6,092 nt of DNA, from assembly GCA_937892665.1 (NCBI GenBank), contig CALBJF010000096.1:1-6092 (forward strand), written 5' to 3'. Below the pieces are notes generated by a model. It saw nothing but the letters and a program-made list of their open reading frames with translations. It was not told the origin of the DNA and did not search any database. The position numbers and the translations under genes were made by a program. The stretch is from an uncultured euryarchaeote. Lineage in GTDB: Archaea; Thermoplasmatota; Poseidoniia; Poseidoniales; Poseidoniaceae. Position 1 is the stretch's first letter. The number at the start of each line of letters is the position of its first letter. Of this stretch, positions 1 to 4,818 are shown piece after piece.

Positions 1-355
1 TGAGGTCGAATTGATGTTTGAACAATTCATAAGCTAAACGGGCGGCTGAAGGCGTATGTTCCCAATGAACAACCCCCCCTCTTTGTGTGAATTCTTTTTC
101 TTCTTCTTCGTTTGGCTTGTTTGTCAAATGGTGATCAAGGTACCATCCACTTGCTGGGTGGAATGGTAAATCCACCGTCACTGTCTTTGAATCAATAACA
201 TCATCCAGCATCCCCGCTCGAAGAATAGCAGCGTGTCCAAAAACGACTTCTGCCTCTGGATATGCTTTGAGGAGAACCGCTGCCGCACACATCCCATCCA
301 AATCGGAATCCGCCACAATTCGATTGATTTCAGGGAACTCATCGACACCAGTCAT
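1..355 (-). CDS. DHH-family phosphoesterase, N-terminal part (cut by left edge)
   Basis: The first 118 residues of a protein that continues past the left edge. The reading frame is open from the ATG at 355 to base 1. DHH-family motifs are visible in order: motif I DSDLDGMCAA at residues 16-25 (acidic metal ligands D16, D18, D20), an aspartate in VDLP at D62 for motif II, the name-giving DHH at 74-76 and a conserved-type SAAR at 103-106. DHH proteins are metal-dependent phosphoesterases acting on phosphodiesters such as oligoribonucleotides, cyclic dinucleotides or single-stranded DNA (RecJ). The missing C-terminal half (DHHA1 or other) would decide which, so substrate is unassigned. The start is supported by AAAGGA six bases upstream. 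A GAA run encodes four glutamates at 83-86. It diverges from the Nudix gene. The family call is secure from the motifs; the exact role is not. Confidence 0.85.
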   Translation of the reverse strand, partial: MTGVDEFPEINRIVADSDLDGMCAAAVLLKAYPEAEVVFGHAAILRAGMLDDVIDSKTVTVDLPFHPASGWYLDHHLTNKPNEEEEKEFTQRGGVVHWEHTPSAARLAYELFKHQFDL

Positions 356-361
356 GCTAAT

Positions 362-367
362 TCCTTT
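362..367 (-). promoter_or_regulatory. Ribosome binding site of the DHH gene
   Basis: On the minus strand the sequence AAAGGA lies six bases before the ATG at 355. This is a good Shine-Dalgarno match at normal spacing. The frame stays open further upstream without a stop, so this site is what fixes the start. Confidence 0.55.
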
Positions 368-393
368 TGTGCGCGGGTCTTGAACGTATTGGA

Positions 394-401
394 GTATAAT
401 G
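394..401. promoter_or_regulatory. Shared TATA-like element between the divergent DHH and Nudix genes
   Basis: GTATAATG on the plus strand reads CATTATAC on the minus strand, so it is TATA-like both ways. It lies about 40 bases before each of the two start codons (355 and 439), and the TATAAT core at 395-400 is centred almost exactly midway. With an archaeal TATA box about 26 bases before the transcript start, each mRNA would carry a leader of roughly 12-15 bases, enough for the ribosome binding site seen on each side. The positional fit is visible; promoter function is inferred. Confidence 0.4.
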
Positions 402-428
402 GCGAAAAGGCCAAAGCATTGGATTCGA

Positions 429-434
429 GGGGAG
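429..434 (+). promoter_or_regulatory. Ribosome binding site of the Nudix gene
   Basis: GGGGAG ends four bases before the ATG at 439, a slightly tight but acceptable Shine-Dalgarno position. It supports this start, which also places the strand-forming CGVVLV segment at the N-terminus, as is usual for small Nudix proteins. Confidence 0.5.
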
Positions 435-438
435 AAAT

Positions 439-840
439 ATGGAGACTTCATGCGGCGTAGTTCTTGTCAACTTTGATGCGGTTCTCCTCCTACAATATCC
501 ACAAGGGCATTGGGATTTACCAAAAGGGCATGTCGAGGTGACAGATACCAACCATCTTGCAACAGTTCGAAGAGAATTGGGCGAAGAAACGGGCATCACT
601 GAAATTACATTCATTGAGAATTTTGTAGAGCGAACGGCCTATTCGTACAGACATAAGGGAAAACGGATGAATAAGGAGGTGTTTTGGTTTTTAGCAGAAA
701 CCGAGCAACTCGACGTGAAAATTTCCCACGAACATCGCGGTCATTTGTGGCTCGATTGGGAGCAGGCTCTTGCTCAACTAACGCATGATGAAACAACATC
801 AGTTGTTCGGAAAGCTTGGGAACATATGAAAAAGCAATAA
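439..840 (+). CDS. Nudix hydrolase, bis(5'-nucleosyl)-tetraphosphatase (Ap4A hydrolase) type
   Basis: A 133-residue single-domain Nudix protein, close to the usual 135-150 for asymmetric Ap4A hydrolases (human NUDT2 type). These cytosolic Mg2+ enzymes cleave diadenosine tetraphosphate to ATP and AMP and so remove stress-linked dinucleotides. The segment HWDLPKGHVE (24-33) is characteristic of this subfamily, and the Nudix box runs from G30 to I53 ending RELGEETGI (45-53) with metal-binding E49 and E50. Compared with the textbook box (GX5EX7REUXEEXGU) there is one extra residue before RE, and the early glutamate position is D36. The following FVERTAYSYRHKGK and KEVFWFLAE resemble the nucleotide-binding strands of Ap4A hydrolases. 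It stands alone on the plus strand between a divergent and a convergent neighbour, so it is probably a single-gene transcript. Substrate is inferred from subfamily resemblance; related diphosphoinositol or NTP pyrophosphatases are alternatives. Confidence 0.88.
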   Translation: METSCGVVLVNFDAVLLLQYPQGHWDLPKGHVEVTDTNHLATVRRELGEETGITEITFIENFVERTAYSYRHKGKRMNKEVFWFLAETEQLDVKISHEHRGHLWLDWEQALAQLTHDETTSVVRKAWEHMKKQ

Positions 841-861
841 TCAGATTTGATCAAAATCTGA
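841..861. terminator. Inverted repeat at convergent gene ends, possible bidirectional terminator
   Basis: TCAGATTT (841-848) and AAATCTGA (854-861) form a perfect 8-base inverted repeat with a 5-base GATCA loop. It starts at the base after the Nudix TAA and lies inside the last codons of the cobalamin adenosyltransferase gene, including that gene's stop. The position suits transcription ending from either side. The stem is AT-rich and there is no long T-run, so terminator function is a guess. Confidence 0.35.
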
Positions 862-1539
862 ATCATTCTCGTTCTGCCTGTGAATTGAACCCGCAATCCC
901 GTCTTCTTTCCCGCGTTTCCCGAGAGGAAGCCATAGCATCTCCTCTTCCCCCAAGACTGCTGTAATCCAGCGACTGAGGACGAAGAGCCAATCTGAAAGC
1001 CGGTTAACATAGGTCAATACAAGAGGGCGCACAGAGCCATCTCCTTCAATATCTCGTAAGCGGACAATGTTTCGTTCAAGTCGCCGAGTTACTGTCCTAG
1101 CGTGATGGAGCATTGCTTGTGGAGGCCCCCCTGCAGGTAGGATAAATGAGGTGAGCGGCTCGGTCTGACTTAGCCACGCATCCATATCCGATACCAAGAC
1201 ATTTGACTGATCATCATTGATGAGAACCATAAAATCCGGAAGGTTTTCTGGAGGACAAGCAAGTTCGGCTCCAAGATCGAAGAGCTCATGCTGAACTCTT
1301 GAGAGGGCAGAATCACAAATGAAATGGACACGTCCAGCCCCTTTTCTGTCGCCACCATCTCTATGCCTCATCGGAACACGGGCGCATTCCATCCTTGCAA
1401 CACCAAGCAGTGAATTCAATTCATCACAATCTCCAACAACTGAAAATCGTGCATCTGATTTGGAACGACGTGACCCATCGACCAAGGATGATTCTCCAGA
1501 ATCACCGCCTCCTGTATGAACTCGATCAATCCGAACCAT
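841..1539 (-). CDS. PduO-type ATP:cob(I)alamin adenosyltransferase
   Basis: A 232-residue protein of the PduO/MMAB adenosyltransferase family, which transfers the 5'-deoxyadenosyl group of ATP to cob(I)alamin to make coenzyme B12, for example for methylmalonyl-CoA mutase. Family landmarks appear in order: an N-terminal ATP-binding segment TGGGDSGESSL (9-19), VVGDCDELNSLLG (34-46), VQHELFDLGAELA (82-94), FILPAGGPPQAMLHHART (132-149), the helix with RRLER (152-156), and VNRLSDWLFVLSRW (178-191). Two features depart from typical members: the first loop reads GGGDSGE where GDDGTT is usual, and residues 54-70 form an Arg/Gly-rich basic insert between helices. The C-terminal tail after 207 is polar and probably disordered. 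A GAGG element 8 bases before the ATG supports the start. It lies 25 bases after the DUF2203 gene on the same strand, probably as one transcript, and ends back to back with the Nudix gene. The family call is secure. Confidence 0.93.
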   Translation of the reverse strand: MVRIDRVHTGGGDSGESSLVDGSRRSKSDARFSVVGDCDELNSLLGVARMECARVPMRHRDGGDRKGAGRVHFICDSALSRVQHELFDLGAELACPPENLPDFMVLINDDQSNVLVSDMDAWLSQTEPLTSFILPAGGPPQAMLHHARTVTRRLERNIVRLRDIEGDGSVRPLVLTYVNRLSDWLFVLSRWITAVLGEEEMLWLPLGKRGKEDGIAGSIHRQNENDSDFDQI

Positions 1540-1564
1540 TGTTACGCCTCTAAACCATGCGAAA

Positions 1565-2047
1565 CTATGCTTCTATGAGTGGTTTTCGGGAAGAATATCC
1601 CTCATCTACACCGTAATACCATTCAATATCAGGCTCTCCCATTGCCCACGAGTACATCATAACCTTGTTGTCGATGACCCCATACCATTCGATTCGGCCA
1701 GGATCCAAACCTGCAACGCGGGCTCCTAATCGTTCAATCTTTGCAACCGTTTGTTGCCAGAGTGCAACAAGACTTCCCAGTAATTCAGCCATTTCAACAA
1801 CATGTGGATGCTCTGGCGCATACCGGTCGAGGAGAATTTCTATCTCCTCAGTCATATCATGCGCTTCGTCAACAAGTGATTGGAGAGTTGCAAGTTCTCG
1901 CTCAACTCTTGAAAGACCTTCTCGAACTTCTTCGACGGTTAGAATATGCATATTTTCAAGCCCTTCGAGTTGTAATTCTTCATCAAGAAGATCTTCAAAC
2001 GACATGGGTTGACCTGAAAAGAGAGGTTCACGGTCAAGATTGAACAT
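1565..2047 (-). CDS. DUF2203 family protein
   Basis: A 160-residue acidic, soluble protein. The family pattern is clear: an opening ILTVEEVREGLSRVEREL (35-52) that leads into two long, probably coiled-coil helices (about 38-65 and 80-113), then the signature block containing YSWAMGEPDIEWYYG (about 132-146) and ending GYSSRKPL. In typical members this reads LCWKLGEPEIxYWHELDxGFxGRxPL, so the usual tryptophan-histidine is Tyr-Tyr here. The function of DUF2203 proteins is not established and none is assigned. The first 33 residues precede the domain and are acidic. A later start at M15 (base 2005) has an AGGTC just before it and is a real alternative; the ATG at 2047 has no clear ribosome binding site. 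Downstream on the same strand is the cobalamin adenosyltransferase gene, and upstream is a small membrane protein gene. Confidence 0.85.
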   Translation of the reverse strand: MFNLDREPLFSGQPMSFEDLLDEELQLEGLENMHILTVEEVREGLSRVERELATLQSLVDEAHDMTEEIEILLDRYAPEHPHVVEMAELLGSLVALWQQTVAKIERLGARVAGLDPGRIEWYGVIDNKVMMYSWAMGEPDIEWYYGVDEGYSSRKPLIEA

Positions 2048-2110
2048 GTGGTCATGTTTATATTGGCATCTCTTAGTCTCATCGGATGTTTGAGATGCAA
2101 GAAGGTTGTT

Positions 2111-2368
2111 TCAAGACGAAGTTTGAGGCGTGGTCTTGACCTGAAGGTTGCGAAATACCTTGATTGAGAGGTGAATCCCAACATAGATCCATGCAAGAAC
2201 CTCTATGAAAACCAGTACGTAGTACCATGATCCAAGAGATTGAATCATCTCTACACCGCTGTAAGGAACACCGTTAAATCCCATGTAGACTGCTTGTGAA
2301 AACAAGTTCGATGCAATCCAAATAGAGACCATCCAGAAAAAGATTGAACTTGAGATTATTTTACCCAT
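2111..2368 (-). CDS. Small membrane protein, two predicted helices, unrecognised
   Basis: An 85-residue protein that I do not recognise. Two hydrophobic stretches are long enough to cross the membrane, at about 6-24 (IFFWMVSIWIASNLFS) and 48-70 (YYVLVFIEVLAWIYVGIHL). They are joined by a polar loop containing GFNGVPYSG, and a basic, Thr/Ser-rich tail follows the second helix. By the positive-inside rule both ends would be cytoplasmic. The start is supported by a TATA-like TTTTAATA about 27 bases upstream (leaderless fit) and an AGAGGT 13 bases before the ATG. It precedes the DUF2203 gene by 63 bases on the same strand. Coding is supported by a coherent two-helix pattern and a fitting promoter; no function is proposed. 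Confidence 0.6.
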   Translation of the reverse strand: MGKIISSSIFFWMVSIWIASNLFSQAVYMGFNGVPYSGVEMIQSLGSWYYVLVFIEVLAWIYVGIHLSIKVFRNLQVKTTPQTSS

Positions 2369-2390
2369 GATATATTATTGACCTCTGAGA

Positions 2391-2398
2391 TATTAAAA
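2391..2398 (-). promoter_or_regulatory. TATA-like element before the small membrane protein gene
   Basis: On the minus strand TTTTAATA is centred about 27 bases before the ATG at 2368, the distance expected of an archaeal TATA box for a leaderless transcript. It lies in the AT-rich 88-base spacer 2369-2456, which holds no gene that I can support. It would be the promoter for the block 2368 to 841. Confidence 0.35.
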
Positions 2399-2456
2399 GT
2401 ATCTGTTTAATGCTTAAGATTTACCAGATTACGGAAGTATAACCTGTTTTACAGCC

Positions 2457-3224
2457 TTATTCTTCTTCAAATGATGGGAGAATGGCGGCGGCATCAGAAT
2501 CCAGAGAGATGAGTGCATCATGAATGGCCTCGACATAAGGGCGCGCAACAGCTCGTTCTCCGCCTTCTCGAAGGAGTAATTCCTCCCATTGAGATGCCTC
2601 GGATTTATTCCCAAGGAAAAGATGGATTCGATGCAATGCAAGGTACGCCATTGGATTTAGGTGTTCTTCATCAGCATCCCATCCTCGCTCAAAACACGAG
2701 ATTGCTCCTTGTGGGCCAGTTAGTCTCCCTTGCATGAGAGCAATCATGCCTGCTTGGGACCAAGCCAAAGGCAGCTTACCAATGAGTAATCCTCGGAAGA
2801 TGAGCCACGTTTCTCCGCCACCGATAACAACCAATGTGAGGAAAGCGGCCCATTGCTCTAAAGTGGAAAGATCGCTCCATGTTTCCACCATCAGGCCAAC
2901 GACACCGACACAAAATAACAATCCGGCATATGGAGCAACCAGGACATCGCGTTGGGTTCGAGCAAGATGGTATACGCCCGCCACTAAGCCAAACCCTCCT
3001 AGGACAGATAGCATCACAAAGTGAGCATTCGACCCCATTGGCTTTGGTGCTGCTTGACCGATTAAAACCAATAAAGCAAGCATCATCAGAAGCCAACCAA
3101 AGCGAGAGCTCGGTTGTGGGAAGGGTTGGTTCTTACTATTGTAAAGCAGTGCACTTGCAATAAAGAATTCAAAACAAATCAGAGCCCAACGAAGACTGGA
3201 TTCATCAGTCAATGGGAGCGCCAT
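2457..3224 (-). CDS. Five-helix membrane protein with TPR-like C-terminal domain
   Basis: A 255-residue protein with an N-terminal membrane half and a soluble C-terminal half. Hydrophobic segments lie at about 11-28, 43-59, 69-88, 97-114 and 125-147, followed by roughly 105 polar residues. The tail shows two helix-turn-helix units with tetratricopeptide-like spacing: 153-182 (LAWSQAGMIALMQG, then GAISCFERG) and about 188-220 (AYLALHRIHLFLGN, then ASQWEELLLRE). TPR units usually bind protein partners, so an attachment role at the membrane is possible, but I recognise no named family. The final residues are acidic (EEE). It starts 36 bases after the rlmH stop on the same strand and has no clear promoter or strong ribosome binding site of its own, so it is probably co-transcribed with rlmH. 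The topology reading is fairly confident; function is unknown. Confidence 0.78.
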   Translation of the reverse strand: MALPLTDESSLRWALICFEFFIASALLYNSKNQPFPQPSSRFGWLLMMLALLVLIGQAAPKPMGSNAHFVMLSVLGGFGLVAGVYHLARTQRDVLVAPYAGLLFCVGVVGLMVETWSDLSTLEQWAAFLTLVVIGGGETWLIFRGLLIGKLPLAWSQAGMIALMQGRLTGPQGAISCFERGWDADEEHLNPMAYLALHRIHLFLGNKSEASQWEELLLREGGERAVARPYVEAIHDALISLDSDAAAILPSFEEE

Positions 3225-3260
3225 GATTCGCCGTTGATGCAGGTATTCTTTATCGTTCGC

Positions 3261-3683
3261 TCAATCCTTATGATACAATGTCCCTTTAAGAATTTCATGA
3301 GCACGGTATACTTGTTCGAACAAAATGATTGCTGCCATCTCGTGTGTAAATGTGAAAGATGACAGTGAAATCCGCTGCAAAGTGAGCTCTTTTCCAGCCC
3401 AACCTTCAGCTGGCCCAATAGCAAAATGTGTATCTTCGCCGTCAAGTTTCCATTGCTTTATTTTGGCTGCAAATTCCACTGACTCAAATGAATCTCCACG
3501 CTCGTCAAGAAGAATCAATCGACCTTTTTTGGCCTTTAATTTATCGAGGTAAGCATCAAGAGAATCATTGTGGATGTGCGTCTTAACACCTGCGCTGTTT
3601 AGGCGTTGTTGATACATATCAGCAATACTTGCGATGGACTTGTCTTTGAGTTTCCCATGAAGATGGATGTTGATGCGGCCCAT
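3261..3683 (-). CDS. rlmH: RlmH-type 23S rRNA (pseudouridine-1915-N3)-methyltransferase
   Basis: A SPOUT-fold methyltransferase that, in bacteria, uses S-adenosylmethionine to methylate N3 of pseudouridine 1915 in helix 69 of 23S rRNA. From this start it is 140 residues; E. coli RlmH has 155. Matches to the family, in order, are a first strand INIHLHGKLKDKS, the central LILLDERGDSFESVEFA, the near-identical QWKLDG, the SAM-pocket glycine loop IGPAEGW (89-95), and the C-terminal knot LSSFTFTHEMAAIILFEQ, then VYRAHEIL, ending YHKD (E. coli ends YHRE). An in-frame ATG ten codons upstream (3713) is possible, but family members begin right at the first strand, and an AATATGAA box is placed about 29 bases before 3683, so I prefer this start. 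The membrane-protein gene follows 36 bases downstream. RlmH is mainly bacterial and patchy in archaea. Confidence 0.9.
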   Translation of the reverse strand: MGRINIHLHGKLKDKSIASIADMYQQRLNSAGVKTHIHNDSLDAYLDKLKAKKGRLILLDERGDSFESVEFAAKIKQWKLDGEDTHFAIGPAEGWAGKELTLQRISLSSFTFTHEMAAIILFEQVYRAHEILKGTLYHKD

Positions 3684-3708
3684 AACTCTGCGAGAAGATG
3701 GTTCTTTT

Positions 3709-3716
3709 TTCATATT
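3709..3716 (-). promoter_or_regulatory. TATA-like element before rlmH
   Basis: AATATGAA on the minus strand is centred about 29 bases before the ATG at 3683, the spacing of an archaeal TATA box for a leaderless mRNA. The match to consensus is only fair. It overlaps the edge of the palindrome at 3715-3724 by two bases, so binding at one site could affect the other. Confidence 0.25.
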
Positions 3717-3724
3717 CGTACGAA
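3715..3724. promoter_or_regulatory. Palindrome TTCGTACGAA midway between divergent starts, possible operator
   Basis: A perfect 10-base palindrome with its centre at 3719.5. That is also the exact midpoint between the rlmH ATG (3683, minus) and the ATG at 3756 (plus), leaving 31 bases on each side. Such placement is typical of an operator controlling a divergent pair, but 10 bases is short and chance is possible. If the earlier rlmH start at 3713 is used instead, the symmetry disappears. Confidence 0.3.
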
Positions 3725-3755
3725 AGATGAAAACAAACGTCGATTTGGAAACATT

Positions 3756-4094
3756 ATGGGATGGTGGCCTTTTGGTAAGAAATCAGGTTCTAAAAGGCAA
3801 ATCATCAACGATCCGTTAAGAAAGGATACCAGAGTATGGCTATCTGAATTACGAGATATTTGTGAAATGAATTTTGACAACCCAGAATCGGCTCGAAGAC
3901 AAATTCGACAGATGCAGGTGGATTGGCACCAAGCATTCTCAGAGGGCGTACTCCCTCAATACAATCGGGAAGGGCTCGAAAGTCGGGCGTTCCGACTCTT
4001 GTCTTGTTCGGATGATGAATGGATATCGTGGCTTGACAATGATAACTTTTGGAAGCCTGGATGGCGTCCAGAGCAAGAAGATAACGAGGATTGA
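3756..4094 (+). CDS. Hypothetical protein, 112 residues
   Basis: Not recognised. The protein begins MGWWPFGKKSGSKRQ, a Trp-rich then basic segment, and continues as a soluble, probably helical domain (about 24-60, LRKDTRVWLSELRDICEMN) and an acidic, Trp-rich C-terminal third (DDEWISWLDNDNFWKPGW) ending in EQEDNED. The open frame extends upstream to an ATG at 3606, but that stretch lies antisense to rlmH and reads like shadow sequence, so the ATG at 3756 is preferred. No convincing ribosome binding site precedes it. It is the first gene of the plus-strand run and ends 25 bases before the GST-like gene, so it may be co-transcribed with it. The N-terminal WWPFGKK could lie at the membrane surface, but there is no true membrane helix. 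Confidence 0.65.
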   Translation: MGWWPFGKKSGSKRQIINDPLRKDTRVWLSELRDICEMNFDNPESARRQIRQMQVDWHQAFSEGVLPQYNREGLESRAFRLLSCSDDEWISWLDNDNFWKPGWRPEQEDNED

Positions 4095-4095
4095 A

Positions 4096-4107
4096 GAAGG
4101 AGTCCTT
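4096..4107 (+). promoter_or_regulatory. Ribosome binding site for the GST-like gene inside a small palindrome
   Basis: AAGGAG begins three bases after the upstream stop, but about 17 bases before the ATG at 4120, which is long for a ribosome binding site. The site is part of AAGGA-G-TCCTT, a self-complementary stretch that could pair with itself in the mRNA. No in-frame ATG, GTG or TTG lies between the site and 4120. Confidence 0.3.
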
Positions 4108-4119
4108 TCTGGTCTCATC

Positions 4120-4809
4120 ATGAGCAAACCTACGCTTCACCTTTTGCAAACGTGCCCATTCTCTTGGAAAGTAAAAGGGGTTATTGAGCATCTTGGAATG
4201 GATGTACAAGAGATTCAGGTCAACGCTATGAAGACAAAGAAAGATCTCGCTTTTACTGACGGATGGAATAAGGTGCCAGTATTTACTGATGAAGATGGTA
4301 CAGTAGTGGTCGACTCCACCCCTATTATGTCCTACATTGATGACAAATATAACGAAAGTAAACTTTCTAACGCAAAGGGAACCGAACGATACGACACCAT
4401 GCTCGAACTCGTAGATAGTTCTTGGAAAAGTGCCACAATTCCAATCCTCTATGGTTCTCTTGGATCTGCCCTTAGCACCACTCGCCGAGTTTCAAAACTC
4501 GAAAAATTTGGATTTGTTTCTCGACGACTCTATGCGTGGGCTGGATTTCCGATTATGTGGGGCATCATTGCTCGAAAGCGTGTAAAGAAAGATGGACGGA
4601 CACCAAAGAATCTGTGGCATGATCTCCTAACAGAATATACTGAATCATTCGCAGGAAAGGACTTCTTCGGAGGAGAACACCCCGATCTCGTAGATTTTGC
4701 TGCATTCGGCTACATGCGCTCAGTTTCGCCATTCAAACAATTCAAACTTCTAGAAGAACATGAAAATGGAATGGTCTGGTATCGTAAAATGGAACAACAT
4801 CTCAACTGA
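4120..4809 (+). CDS. Glutathione-S-transferase-fold protein, prostaglandin E synthase 2-like
   Basis: A 229-residue two-domain protein. Residues 5-77 are a thioredoxin/glutaredoxin-type N-domain: strand TLHLLQ, redox-type motif CPFS (12-15), the VNAMKTKKDLAF segment, cis-proline in KVPVF (51-55) and DSTPIMSYID (65-74), the usual glutathione gamma-glutamyl contact region. Residues 85-229 are a helical GST C-domain with a family-typical FFGGEHPDLVDFAAFGYMRSV (182-202). The combination of CPF(C/S)-KV, EVN-like QVNAMKTKK and the FxGGxxPxLxDxAxxGxxR segment is closest, from memory, to membrane-associated prostaglandin E synthase 2. That enzyme has CPFC; here the second cysteine is serine, leaving a single thiol (C12). 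It probably acts in thiol redox or conjugation chemistry, substrate unknown; a prostaglandin substrate is not implied. The central stretch 130-150 is hydrophobic and could touch the membrane. The next gene follows nine bases later in the same frame. Confidence 0.82.
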   Translation: MSKPTLHLLQTCPFSWKVKGVIEHLGMDVQEIQVNAMKTKKDLAFTDGWNKVPVFTDEDGTVVVDSTPIMSYIDDKYNESKLSNAKGTERYDTMLELVDSSWKSATIPILYGSLGSALSTTRRVSKLEKFGFVSRRLYAWAGFPIMWGIIARKRVKKDGRTPKNLWHDLLTEYTESFAGKDFFGGEHPDLVDFAAFGYMRSVSPFKQFKLLEEHENGMVWYRKMEQHLN

Positions 4810-4818
4810 AGTGGTCGT

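Noticed and set aside
83..110. Simple repeat of CTT/GAA triplets
   Set aside because: It is the coding sequence for a short glutamate-rich loop in the DHH protein, too short to be a repeat element.
233..460. Plus-strand open frame opposite the DHH gene
   Set aside because: It covers the antisense of clear DHH motifs and runs into the Nudix start; no family pattern.
2444..2454. Short inverted repeat CTGTTTTACAG after the membrane-protein gene, considered as a terminator
   Set aside because: Only four paired bases and no T-run on the transcribed side; too weak to call.
3606..3755. Upstream extension of the 3756-4094 gene to an ATG at 3606
   Set aside because: This part lies antisense to the conserved start of rlmH and reads as shadow sequence; the ATG at 3756 gives a compact product in the free spacer.
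3874..4119. Upstream extension of the GST-like gene by 82 residues
   Set aside because: The extension overlaps the preceding gene in another frame and precedes the thioredoxin-fold strand that starts GST proteins; the ATG at 4120 begins right at the domain.
4807..4809. In-frame TGA between the GST-like and SUMF1-like genes as a selenocysteine codon
   Set aside because: No supporting SECIS-like structure recognised, and both proteins have natural ends there; simple adjacency is enough.
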